Shown: one piece after another, positions 34,135 through 42,125 of the stretch
Position numbering within the stretch: position 1 is the first letter of the stretch
How the letters are laid out: each line of letters begins with the position of its first letter
DNA from: Planctomycetota bacterium
GTDB lineage: Bacteria > Planctomycetota > Phycisphaerae > Phycisphaerales > UBA5793
Direction of reading: 5' to 3'
Assembly: GCA_963205185.1 (NCBI GenBank)
Contig: CAUJHZ010000061.1
Span: 100,861-164,860, forward strand
Length of the DNA stretch: 64,000 nucleotides
Notes under the pieces: model-generated
What the model was told of the DNA's origin: nothing
The model's input: the letters and a program-made list of their open reading frames with translations, nothing else
The model's database searches: none
Translations under genes and position numbers: made by a program

Positions 34135-35763
34135 TCAGCGCGCCAGCCGCCCCTTGAGCGTCAGCGTGCGCGACTCTTCGACGAGCACGGGCACGATCTG
34201 GCCGACCAGCGACGCCGCCTGCTCGCGCGGCACGTCGAAGACCGTGATGAGATCGCCATCCGTTCGCCCGCTGAGTTGCACCGTCGGCGACTCATCCCAC
34301 TCCATGGGCGGCGCGGCCGTGCAGCAGCCTGTTGAACAGTCGCCGTCGTCCTCCGCGAGGGCCCGCCCGTTGAGCGTCAGGCCGACCGCGCCGCGCGCGC
34401 CGGCCGGCACGGGCTCGCGCCGCGCCTGCACGGTGGACATGCCTTCGACGAACACATCGAGCGTGCGGCCGATCTGGGCCGTGTGAATGGCGTGCGAGAT
34501 CGCGCCCTGCACCTGCAGCAGCGCGTTGTTGCGCTGCCGCTTGACCTCGTCGGGCACATCGTCGGGCAGACGGTCATACGCCGGCGTGCCGGGTCGCGGC
34601 GAATACTTGAACACGAAGCAGTTCTTGAACTGCGCCCAGCGCATCAGCTCCGCCGTCGCCTCAAAGTCTGCTTCCGTCTCGCCGGGGAACCCGACAATCA
34701 CGTCGCTGGCGATCATCGCGTCTGGAAGATATTCGCGGATCCGCTCGATGAAGTCGCGGTATTCCTCGACGGTGTAGCCGCGATTCATCGCTTCGAGGAT
34801 GCGGTTCGAGCCCGACTGCACCGGCACGTGGATGTAGCGGCAGATGCGCGGGCAGTCGCGGATGGTCTCGAGCACATCATTGCCAAAATCGCGCGGGTAA
34901 CTCGTCACGAAGCGCAGCCGTCGCAGTTGCGGCACCTCGTCGTGGATCCGCCGCAGCAGATTCGCAAACGTCGTCACGCGGTGGCCCGCCAGCGGGTCGC
35001 GATCGTGTCCGCCGGTGAACGAGCGTCCCTTCTGCGACTGCACCACGCCATCGAGCGTCACCGCCGCGTCGTGTTCGAAGCGGTAGTGATTCACCGTCTG
35101 ACCGAGCAGCGTGATCTCGACCACGCCGCGCTCGACGAGCGCGCGGCATTCGCTCACGATGTGATCGGGAGGGCGATGCATCTCGGCGCCGCGCGTGAAG
35201 GGCACGACGCAGTAGGTGCAGAACTTGTTGCAGCCGCGCGTGATGCGGACATACGCGCTGCGCCCCGCCGAGCGCTGGTCCTGCGGCGCAAAACTGCGCG
35301 AGAGATCGAGCAGTTCGAGCGTGTCTTCGGCCGCGGCCAGCGTCCCCGAGCGCCGCGAGGTGTTGCCCTGCAGCGCGATCGCCGGCTCGCTGGTCGTGCT
35401 CGCGTTGCGCAGCAGCAGCGGCAGTTTGTCGAGTTCGCCGGGCCCGCACAGCAGATCGACGTGCGGAAACTTGCGCAGCATGTCGCGCCCGTCGCGCTCG
35501 GCCATGCAGCCCAGCACGCCCAGCAGCAGATCCGGCTGCCGCTTCTTGCGGGCCTTCATCAGCCCGAGGCGCGACCACACCTTCTGCTCCGCCTGCTCGC
35601 GCACCGAGCACGTGTTGTACAGGATCACGCCCGCCTCATCTGCATCCGGCGTGAAGCGGTACCCCAGCGCACGCAGTTGCGTCGTGACCAGTTCCGAGTC
35701 CAGTTCATTCATCTGGCACCCGAAGGTCTCGAGATAGACAAGATTTCCAGCCTCGCCGGACAT
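34135..35763 (-). CDS. miaB: tRNA-2-methylthio-N6-dimethylallyladenosine synthase MiaB
   Basis: A 542-residue radical-SAM methylthiotransferase. The N-terminal domain has the first cluster ligands (ETFGCQMNELDSE, NTCSVREQAEQK, LGVLGCMAERDG). The radical-SAM motif is CNKFCTYC at about residue 175 (RITRGCNKFCTYCVVPFTRG), and a TRAM-like domain closes the protein. It adds the methylthio group to i6A37 of tRNAs. The start at 35763 gives the usual MiaB N-terminus. Residues 420-480 contain a low-similarity insertion with CSTGCC, unusual for the family. It lies downstream of ruvB on the same strand, and an inverted copy of the ruvB start sits in the gap between them. Confidence 0.92.
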   Translation of the reverse strand: MSGEAGNLVYLETFGCQMNELDSELVTTQLRALGYRFTPDADEAGVILYNTCSVREQAEQKVWSRLGLMKARKKRQPDLLLGVLGCMAERDGRDMLRKFPHVDLLCGPGELDKLPLLLRNASTTSEPAIALQGNTSRRSGTLAAAEDTLELLDLSRSFAPQDQRSAGRSAYVRITRGCNKFCTYCVVPFTRGAEMHRPPDHIVSECRALVERGVVEITLLGQTVNHYRFEHDAAVTLDGVVQSQKGRSFTGGHDRDPLAGHRVTTFANLLRRIHDEVPQLRRLRFVTSYPRDFGNDVLETIRDCPRICRYIHVPVQSGSNRILEAMNRGYTVEEYRDFIERIREYLPDAMIASDVIVGFPGETEADFEATAELMRWAQFKNCFVFKYSPRPGTPAYDRLPDDVPDEVKRQRNNALLQVQGAISHAIHTAQIGRTLDVFVEGMSTVQARREPVPAGARGAVGLTLNGRALAEDDGDCSTGCCTAAPPMEWDESPTVQLSGRTDGDLITVFDVPREQAASLVGQIVPVLVEESRTLTLKGRLAR

Positions 35764-35804
35764 GCCGGCAATGATAGGAGAACCCCCAGCCGCGCGGCGG
35801 CTTC

Positions 35805-35868
35805 GTTCCCCGCGTATCATGCCACCAATGGCACGCGAGCGCCGTGTCACCTCGGAACGGCTCGACTC
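35805..35868 (+). repeat. Inverted copy of the ruvB start region
   Basis: These 64 bases match the reverse complement of 36893-36956 at all but a few positions. They include GTTCCCCGCGTATCATGCC, the ruvB start codons and codons up to the ERLDS segment. The copy lies just after the ruvB stop, pointing the opposite way. The short reading frame it starts (MPPMARERRVTSERLDS then unrelated) is not a gene. Confidence 0.93.
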
Positions 35869-35895
35869 ACAACAAGGGCGGCGACACAAGTTGCG

Positions 35896-36942
35896 CTACG
35901 ACTCGAACAGCGGAGTTTCGGTGGCGGCGCTGGCGATGGTCACGCCGACGTGAGCCGCGCCCTGCTGCGTGAGTTGCCGGCCGCGGCGGGTGCGCGTGAG
36001 ATAGCCGCATTGAAGAAGGTACGGTTCGACGACTTCTTCGAGCGTGTCGGACTCTTCGCTCATCGTGGCGGCGATGGCTTCGATGCCGGCCGGGCCGCCC
36101 TGGAAGGTGCTGCCGAGCACTTTGAGATATTTGCGATCGAGCGGATCGAGTCCGCACGCGTCGATGCCTTCGAGCGTGAGCGCCTCGGCGACGATCTCGG
36201 CGTTCACCAGGCCGTCGTTGTGCACCTGCGCGTAGTCGCGGATGCGGCGGAGCAGGCGGTTGACGATGCGTGGCGTGCCGCGGCTGCGGCGCGCGGGCAA
36301 CGCGAGGGTGGCGTCGCTGTCGCAGCGCATCTCAAGCAGGCGCGCCGAACGCCGCGCGATGGTGTGCAGGTCTTCATCGCTGTAGAACTCGAGGTGGTGC
36401 GTCATGCCAAAGCGGCTGCGCAGCGGGCCGGACACGAGGCCCGCGCGCGTCGTGGCGCCGATGAGGCAGAACGGCTCGACGTTGAGCGTGATCGAGCGCG
36501 CATGCATGCCCGAATCGACGGAGACGTCGATGCGGAAGTCTTCCATCGCGGGGTAGATGTACTCTTCGACGGCGGCGGGCAGGCGGTGGATCTCATCGAC
36601 GAAGAGGATGTCGCCGCGCTTGAGTTTGGTGAGCGGGCCGACGAGATCGCCGGCGCGCGTGAGTGCGGGGCCGGAGGTGAGGTGGACCTGGCCGCCCATC
36701 TCGTGGCCGATCACGTGCGCGAGCGTGGTCTTGCCCAGTCCCGGCGGGCCGTGGAGGAGGATGTGTTCAAGCGGCTCGCCGCGCTGCTTGGCGGCCTGAA
36801 TGGCGATGCGCAGGCGCTGCACGAGTTGGGGCTGGCCGATGTAGTCGTCAAGGACGGTGGGGCGCAGCGACCAGTTGAGCCGCTCCTCTTCCGAGTCGAG
36901 CCGTTCCGAAGTCACCATGCGCTCGCGTGCCATTGGAGGCAT
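35896..36942 (-). CDS. ruvB: Holliday junction branch migration helicase RuvB
   Basis: A 348-residue AAA+ ATPase with SLRPTVLDDYIGQPQLVQRL, Walker A HGPPGLGKTTLAH near residue 64, Walker B ILFVDEIHRLP, and GATTRAGLVSGPLRSRFG with the arginine-finger region. The C-terminal winged-helix part ends TRRGRQLTQQGAAHVGV. RuvB drives branch migration with RuvA at Holliday junctions; ruvA is not in this window. The N-terminus MPPMARERMVTSERLDSEEERL is slightly extended, and ATG 36933 is an alternative start. The 5' end of the gene, with its leader, is present a second time in inverted orientation directly behind the stop. Confidence 0.94.
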   Translation of the reverse strand: MPPMARERMVTSERLDSEEERLNWSLRPTVLDDYIGQPQLVQRLRIAIQAAKQRGEPLEHILLHGPPGLGKTTLAHVIGHEMGGQVHLTSGPALTRAGDLVGPLTKLKRGDILFVDEIHRLPAAVEEYIYPAMEDFRIDVSVDSGMHARSITLNVEPFCLIGATTRAGLVSGPLRSRFGMTHHLEFYSDEDLHTIARRSARLLEMRCDSDATLALPARRSRGTPRIVNRLLRRIRDYAQVHNDGLVNAEIVAEALTLEGIDACGLDPLDRKYLKVLGSTFQGGPAGIEAIAATMSEESDTLEEVVEPYLLQCGYLTRTRRGRQLTQQGAAHVGVTIASAATETPLFES

Positions 36943-36956
36943 GATACGCGGGGAAC
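36893..36956 (-). repeat. ruvB start region, right arm of the inverted repeat
   Basis: The partner of 35805-35868, about 1.0 kb away. It contains the authentic ruvB leader (GTTCCCCGCGTATC), start codon and first codons. In the ruvB-miaB transcript both arms would be present and complementary. Confidence 0.93.
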
Positions 36957-36997
36957 ATGAACGGGAATTCCAGAGTGCGTTGCGATTCGTTGCCTCT

Positions 36998-37681
36998 CAG
37001 GCCGAAGGCCTGAACGTACGTAGCCGGGGGTCCAGCGAGCAAGGCGAGCGCGACCCCCGGCAAATCCAAAAGCCTGATGCGACCCTGAAAGGGTCGTCGT
37101 TGCCTACCGTGTGGGCATGGCCTCCACCTTCACGAAGTTGCTCGTGCACATCGTGTTTTCAACGAAGGATCGTCAACCGACAATTCAGGCTGCAGATGAA
37201 TCAGCGTTGTACTCGTACATCGGCGGCATCTGCCGCGGGTCGAATTCACCACTGCTCGATATCGGCGGCACGGCGGATCATGTTCATCTGTTGGTGAGCC
37301 TGGCCAAGACGCTTTCAGTTTCCGATCTCCTGCTCAACATCAAGCGCGATTCATCGAAGTGGATGGGCGAGCGCGGCGGCCGGTGGCTCGGGTGGCAGGA
37401 CGGCTACTTCGCCTTCTCGATCGGTGAATCAGGCGTCGAATCGACGCGCGCCTATCTCGCCCGGCAGAAGGAGCATCACGCCACGGTTGATTTCAAGGAC
37501 GAAGTGCGCGCCTTTCTCCGCAAGCATGGCATCGAGTGGGATGAGCAGTACATCTGGGACTGAAGTCGCTGCGTCACGAGGACCCTTTCAGGGTCCAGAT
37601 CAGTTCCGGGACTGCGTCCCGGGGGTCGCGCTCGCTGCGCTCCTTGGACCCCCGGCTACTGACGAACAGGCCTTCGGCCTG
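36998..37681. mobile_element. REP-associated tyrosine transposase unit (IS200-like) with mirrored hairpins
   Basis: The transposase gene is framed by three hairpins on each side in mirror order. Outer: CAGGCC-GAA-GGCCTG at 36998-37012, with its complement at 37667-37681. Middle: CCGGGGGTC ... GACCCCCGG at 37024-37060 and 37619-37655. Inner: GACCCT-GAA-AGGGTC at 37081-37095, with its complement at 37581-37595. The tetranucleotide GTAG immediately precedes the middle hairpin on the left (37020-37023), and its complement CTAC follows it on the right (37656-37659). GTAG plus hairpin is the REP signature recognised by RAYT transposases. The unit ends 7 bp before the rrf2 stop. Confidence 0.85.
37117..37563 (+). 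CDS. IS200/RAYT-type Y1 transposase
   Basis: A 148-residue HUH-family transposase. The HUH pair is His55-Val-His57 (TADHVHLLV), and the catalytic tyrosine is probably Tyr113 in the motif AYLARQKEHH. It starts MASTFTKLLVHIVFSTKDRQP, as is common in this family. Such enzymes cut and rejoin single-stranded DNA at hairpins, either to move IS200 elements or to mobilise REP sequences. No second gene (tnpB) is present. The surrounding inverted GTAG hairpins favour a RAYT role over a classical IS200, whose ends are not mirror images. The frame is intact and may be active. Confidence 0.88.
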   Translation: MASTFTKLLVHIVFSTKDRQPTIQAADESALYSYIGGICRGSNSPLLDIGGTADHVHLLVSLAKTLSVSDLLLNIKRDSSKWMGERGGRWLGWQDGYFAFSIGESGVESTRAYLARQKEHHATVDFKDEVRAFLRKHGIEWDEQYIWD

Positions 37682-37688
37682 AATGAAT

Positions 37689-38153
37689 TCACCGCTTCGC
37701 GGCCACCGTCACTTTGACGAGTTTGTCTTCCCTGCACAGCACGCCGCCGGGGGCGCCGTCGATGACATCCTGGATGGTCATCGCTTCGAGCCGCCGCTCC
37801 ATTTCCGCCATGATGTTGTCCATCTCGCTGTGCAGCGGGCACAGGTGCGTCTGGTGAGCCGCGCGATCGAGCGGGCACGCGCGGATGCGCGGCAGCGGGT
37901 CGATCGCGTTGACCACCTCGAGCAGCGTCATCTCCTTGGGATCGCACATGAGGCGGAATCCCCCGCCGCGGCCGCGCCGGCCGCTGACGAGTTTCGCCCG
38001 CCCCAGCGCCTGCAGGACCTTGACCGCGTAGTCCGCCGGGACCTTGGTCTCGCGCGCCACGTCCACGGCGGTCAGCACGCCGCCGTCGCGATCGGTCGCC
38101 TCGGCCAGCACGATGATGATGCGCAAGGCGTACTCTGCTGTGGTGGACATCAT
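37689..38153 (-). CDS. Rrf2-family transcriptional regulator with an altered Fe-S site
   Basis: A 154-residue regulator with the Rrf2 winged helix (STTAEYALRIIIVLAE, VPADYAVKVLQALGRAKLVSGRRGRGGGFRL). Family members such as IscR and NsrR bind an Fe-S cluster with three cysteines. Here Cys93 and Cys105 are in place, followed by His108, but the middle cysteine position (99) is alanine. Additional cysteines occur at 70 and near the C-terminus. It may hold a cluster with different ligands or none. It is the last gene of the same-strand run from DUF1015 through serA and serC, about 50 bp after serC, so it may regulate or be regulated with the serine genes. Confidence 0.85.
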   Translation of the reverse strand: MMSTTAEYALRIIIVLAEATDRDGGVLTAVDVARETKVPADYAVKVLQALGRAKLVSGRRGRGGGFRLMCDPKEMTLLEVVNAIDPLPRIRACPLDRAAHQTHLCPLHSEMDNIMAEMERRLEAMTIQDVIDGAPGGVLCREDKLVKVTVAAKR

Positions 38154-38202
38154 GAGGCGGATCTCTCCTGCTGCCGCGCCGCTCAGAGGGGACTGAAATC
38201 GA

Positions 38203-39291
38203 TCAACGGTTGGCCATCTCGAACTGCTTCATGAATTCGACGAGTTTGGCGCACGCCTCGGGCGGCAGGGCGTTGTAGGTGCTCGCGCGCATGCCGCCGA
38301 CCGAACGGTGCCCCTTGAGCCCGTCAAAGCCCGCCGCCTTGGCTTCGGAGATGAACTTCTCCTCCAGCGCCTCGCTGGGCGCGCGGAAGCAGATGTTCAT
38401 GAGCGAGCGGCTGTCGGGCTGCGCGGTGCCCTTGAAGAAATCGCTGTTGTCGATGCAGTCGTAGATGATCTTCGCCTTGGCCTCGTTGCGCTCGGCCATG
38501 GCCTTGAGCCCGCCGATCTGCCTGATCCACTTGAACGACTGGCCCATCACATAGATGCCGAACGTATTGGGCGTGTTGTAGAGCGAGTTGTTCTCGGCGT
38601 GCGTGCTGTACCTGAGCATCGTCGGAATGTCATCGCGCACGCTCTTGAGCATGTCGTCGCGGATGATCACCAGCACCGCGCCCGACGGGCCCAGGTTCTT
38701 CTGCGCGCCCGCGTAGATCAGCGCGTACTTCGAAACGTCGATCGGCCGCGAGAAGATGTCGCTGCTCGCGTCGCAGATGAGCGGCGCGCCCGGCGGCACG
38801 TCGGGCTCGCTCTTCCACTGCGTGCCGAAGATCGTGTTGTTGGAGGTGAAGTGCACGTACGCGGGCCGGGCCGAGTAGTGGATGTCGCCGGCGGCTGGAA
38901 TGCGATCGAAGTTGGTCGGCTTGCTCGACGCGGCGACATGCGCGTTGCCGAACATCTTGGCCTCTTCCACCGCCTTCTTCGACCACGTGCCGGTGAGGAT
39001 GTAGTCCGCCGTGGCGTGCTTGCCCAGCAGGTTCATGGGCACCATCGCAAACTGCAGCGACGCTCCCCCCTGCAGGAACAGCACCTTGTACTTGCTCGAA
39101 ATGCCCGCGATCTCGCGGCAGTCGGCCTCGGCTTCCTCGATCACTTTCGTGAACGCCTTGCCGCGGTGGCTGTGCTCGATCAGCCCGACGCCCGAGCCCG
39201 CGAGGTTCCACAGATCCTTCTGCGTCTGCTTGAGGACCTCTTCGGGAAGAACCGCCGGACCTGCGCTGAAGTTGTAGATTCGATCGCTCAT
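38203..39291 (-). CDS. serC: Phosphoserine aminotransferase SerC
   Basis: A 362-residue PLP enzyme. It begins MSDRIYNFSAGPAVLPEEVLKQ and contains GLIEHSHRGKAF, VLFLQGGASLQF and the PLP-lysine segment YAGAQKNLGPSG near residue 195. It ends with SVGGMRASTYNALPPEACAKLVEFM. All are standard for SerC, which converts 3-phosphohydroxypyruvate and glutamate to phosphoserine and 2-oxoglutarate. It follows serA in the same operon, 45 bp downstream. Length agrees with the family. Confidence 0.95.
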   Translation of the reverse strand: MSDRIYNFSAGPAVLPEEVLKQTQKDLWNLAGSGVGLIEHSHRGKAFTKVIEEAEADCREIAGISSKYKVLFLQGGASLQFAMVPMNLLGKHATADYILTGTWSKKAVEEAKMFGNAHVAASSKPTNFDRIPAAGDIHYSARPAYVHFTSNNTIFGTQWKSEPDVPPGAPLICDASSDIFSRPIDVSKYALIYAGAQKNLGPSGAVLVIIRDDMLKSVRDDIPTMLRYSTHAENNSLYNTPNTFGIYVMGQSFKWIRQIGGLKAMAERNEAKAKIIYDCIDNSDFFKGTAQPDSRSLMNICFRAPSEALEEKFISEAKAAGFDGLKGHRSVGGMRASTYNALPPEACAKLVEFMKQFEMANR

Positions 39292-39336
39292 GACTCACCA
39301 ATCCTTCGTTCGAAAGCCGCCTGCCGCGCCGCCCGT

Positions 39337-40551
39337 TCAGCCCTTGGCGATCGGCCGGAGCGTGACGCTGATGATGTTCTCGTTGCCGGTGCGGATGCGC
39401 TGCAGCGTCGATTCATTCGGGCACCCGACCAGGTGCACCCGCGCGCACGTCGCCTCGCCGCCGTGGTAGTTGATGTTCTCGACCTCTTCGACGTTAATCG
39501 ATTCCTCCGCGATGGCGCGGAACACGTGCGAAAGCACGCCGGGCCGGTTGCGGTGCCGCACCGAGAGCACGTGCGTGGCCGGGCTGGCCGCGTGGAGGTT
39601 GACGCAGTTGTGCACGTCGTGCTCCGCGATAAAGCAGCTCATGATGCGGATGACTTCGTGCGCGATGGCGATCTGCGCCTGATCGGTCGAAGCCCCGATG
39701 TGGTGCGTGCCATATACGCCGTGGTGCTGGGCCAGTTCGCTCTTGAACTCGCCCGTGGGGCTGCCCGGCTCGCCGCGGTAGACATCCAGCCCGCAGCGCA
39801 GGCCTTTCTTTTCGATCGCGGCCAGCAGCGCCTGCTCATCGACCACCTTGCCGCGCGAGGTGTTGATGAGATACGCGCCCGGCTTCATGGCGTCGAGGAA
39901 CTCGGCGTTGACGAGGTTCTCCGTGTCAGCGGTCGCCGCCACGTTGATCGACACCACGTCGGCCAGCCGCGCGACCTCCAGCGGCGTGGCGCAATATCCG
40001 ATGCCCAGCGACTCGGCCTCCTCCGTCGTCAGGTTGCGCGACCACGCCACGACCTTCATGCCGAACGCCTGGGCCCGCTTCATGATCTCCCGGCCGATCT
40101 GTCCGAGACCGACGATGCCCAGCGTGCGCCCATGCAGCCCGCGCGCCTTGCCGTATTCCTTCTTGTTCCACTTGCCCGCGCGCAGATCCGCCGTCTGATC
40201 AGGGATGCGGCGATCGCACGAGCAGATCAGTCCCATCACGAGTTCGGCCACGGCAATCGAATTCTTGCCCGGGCAGTTCGCCACGAACACACCCATGCTC
40301 GACGCGGTCTTCACGTCGATGCTGTCGTAGCCCGCGCCGGCCCGGATGATCAGCCCCAGCCGCGTGCCCGCCTTGATCGCATCGCCCGAGACCTTCTTGC
40401 CGCGCACGATGAGCACATCAGGCTCGATCTCGCGCATCATCGCCGGCAGATCTTCAGCCGGCACATCGGGGTTGTGAATGACCTCGCAGCCGAGTTCCTT
40501 GAGGCCATCGACGCCGACTTTCTCGAACTTCTCCGCTATCAGCACCTTCAT
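39337..40551 (-). CDS. serA: D-3-phosphoglycerate dehydrogenase SerA
   Basis: A 404-residue D-2-hydroxyacid dehydrogenase. The NAD-binding motif is GIVGLGQIGREIM. Catalytic residues are Arg in INTSRGKVVD (about 231), Glu in YRGEPG (about 259) and His in YGTHHIGAST (about 282). A C-terminal ACT-like segment (SVRHRNRPGVLSHVFRAIAEESINVEEVENINY) is suited to serine feedback. It catalyses the first step of serine synthesis from 3-phosphoglycerate. It lies between the DUF1015 gene and serC, which supports the assignment over other 2-hydroxyacid dehydrogenases. Confidence 0.93.
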   Translation of the reverse strand: MKVLIAEKFEKVGVDGLKELGCEVIHNPDVPAEDLPAMMREIEPDVLIVRGKKVSGDAIKAGTRLGLIIRAGAGYDSIDVKTASSMGVFVANCPGKNSIAVAELVMGLICSCDRRIPDQTADLRAGKWNKKEYGKARGLHGRTLGIVGLGQIGREIMKRAQAFGMKVVAWSRNLTTEEAESLGIGYCATPLEVARLADVVSINVAATADTENLVNAEFLDAMKPGAYLINTSRGKVVDEQALLAAIEKKGLRCGLDVYRGEPGSPTGEFKSELAQHHGVYGTHHIGASTDQAQIAIAHEVIRIMSCFIAEHDVHNCVNLHAASPATHVLSVRHRNRPGVLSHVFRAIAEESINVEEVENINYHGGEATCARVHLVGCPNESTLQRIRTGNENIISVTLRPIAKG

Positions 40552-40597
40552 GATTCACCCCGCCTCGTAAACTGGCCAGCTGCATCCTCTTCTCTGC

Positions 40598-41824
40598 TCA
40601 ATCGAGTGTATGCACGAGCAGTCCGCTGCGGAGTTTGGGCTCGAACCACGTGCTCTTTGGGGGCATGATCCGCCCTGCGTCCGACACCGCAATCAACTGC
40701 TCCACCGTCGTCGGGTACATGGCAAAGCCGACAGCCATCTCGCCGCTCTTGATGCGCTTCTCGAGTTCGGCTGTGCCGCGAATGCCGCCGACAAAATCGA
40801 TGCGCGGATCGCTGCGGATGTCGCCGATGCCCAGGATCGGCCCGAGCACGCGCGATTCGAGCAGCGCCACGTCAAGCGACTCGATCGGATCAGCCCGGTC
40901 GATGCTCTTTTCGTTGATCTCCAGCAGGTACCAGCGCTGGTCGAGATAGATACCCACCGAGCCCGGCCCCGGCGGCGCGCCCTTGTCCGCTTCGCTCACC
41001 CTGCCGACTTCGCGCAATCGGGCCAGCACCTGCGCCGGCGTCTGCCCGTTGAGGTCTTTCACGAGCCGGTTGTAGGGCAGGATGCGCACCTCCGACGCCG
41101 GGAACAGCACCGCCAGGAACCAGTTGTACTCTTCGTTGCCCGTGTGCTCCGCGTTCGCTTCGCGCAACTGCTTGCCGGCGCGCCACGCGCTGGCGCAGCG
41201 GTGGTGGCCGTCGGCCACGTATACATGCGGCACGCGGCCGAACGCCTTGACAAACTCCAGCGGAGCCGCCGCCTTCCACATGGTGTGCTGAACGCCGTCG
41301 GCCGCCGTGAAGTCGTACAGCGCCGGACCCTGAGTCGCCTCTGCAATCAGCCGCCCCAGCGCGGGCTCATCCTTATACGTCAGGAACACCGGCTCGGCAT
41401 TGGCGTTCATCTCCAGCACGTGCCGCGTGCGGTCATCTTCCTTGTCGCGCCGCGTCTTCTCGTGCTTCTTGATGAAGTCGTGCTCGTAGTCGTCGATGTG
41501 CACGCAGCCGACGATGCCCGTCTGCGCCTTGCCGCCCATCACCAGGCGATAGACGTACACGCTGGGCGTCTCATCGCGCACCAGCGTGCCCTCGGCGACG
41601 AAGCGCTCAAGATTCTCGCGCCCCTTCGCGTAGATGCGATCGTCGTGCGGATCCATCTCCGCCGGCAGGTCGATGTCCGGCCGGCACACGTGCAGGAAGC
41701 TGATCGGGTTGCCCTCCGCCAGCGCCGCCGCCTCTTCGCGGTTCACCACGTCATAAGGCACCGACGCCACCTTGGCCGCCAGGTCCTTAGGCGGTCGCAG
41801 AGCACGCAGAGGATTGAAGCGCAT
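40598..41824 (-). CDS. DUF1015 family protein
   Basis: A 408-residue soluble protein. It starts MRFNPLRALRPPKDLAAKVASVPYDVVNREEA and contains VYVADGHHRCASA and EYNWFLAVLFPASEVRILPYNR, the conserved blocks of DUF1015. The family is frequently encoded next to serA and serC; a catalytic role has been proposed but I know of none that is settled. The His-rich DGHHR block looks like an active site. It is the first gene of the serine operon (DUF1015-serA-serC-rrf2), 46 bp ahead of serA. Confidence 0.9.
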   Translation of the reverse strand: MRFNPLRALRPPKDLAAKVASVPYDVVNREEAAALAEGNPISFLHVCRPDIDLPAEMDPHDDRIYAKGRENLERFVAEGTLVRDETPSVYVYRLVMGGKAQTGIVGCVHIDDYEHDFIKKHEKTRRDKEDDRTRHVLEMNANAEPVFLTYKDEPALGRLIAEATQGPALYDFTAADGVQHTMWKAAAPLEFVKAFGRVPHVYVADGHHRCASAWRAGKQLREANAEHTGNEEYNWFLAVLFPASEVRILPYNRLVKDLNGQTPAQVLARLREVGRVSEADKGAPPGPGSVGIYLDQRWYLLEINEKSIDRADPIESLDVALLESRVLGPILGIGDIRSDPRIDFVGGIRGTAELEKRIKSGEMAVGFAMYPTTVEQLIAVSDAGRIMPPKSTWFEPKLRSGLLVHTLD

Positions 41825-42125
41825 GGCAGGTCTCCGAAACGGGGCGATGCCGGGTAGCCGGGCGAGGGCGGAAGCGAACCGCCGGCAGTTAGGTTAACGC
41901 CGCGCACGCTCCGTGCTACCGCGAGGCGATACTGGCTTGACCCTAAACCCCATGTGCCCACCGTGTTTCGCCCCGCCGCCCCGCCTGCGCCTGCTGTTTG
42001 CGCCCCCCACCCGCACGCCTGCCGAACCGCTGCACCCCACCGGGTCGATCAGACCTTCGCCTACCGCCGCCGCCGCCGGGCAGCTTTACCGTTCTCATGA
42101 ATCCTGCTTGAAAAGGAGCAGCCCC
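41825..42125. other. Divergent intergenic region without a gene
   Basis: About 300 bp between the serine operon (minus) and the exported protein at 42126 (plus). It must contain both promoters. I see no RNA gene or repeat. AAAAGGAG near its end is the ribosome-binding site of the plus-strand gene. Confidence 0.4.

Noticed and set aside
35820..35953. Short plus-strand gene starting with a RuvB-like N-terminus
   Set aside because: It is only the inverted copy of the ruvB start; after about 17 codons it runs into unrelated sequence and stops.
34483..36960. Long plus-strand frame across miaB and ruvB
   Set aside because: Antisense to two genes with unambiguous motifs; composition is that of a shadow.
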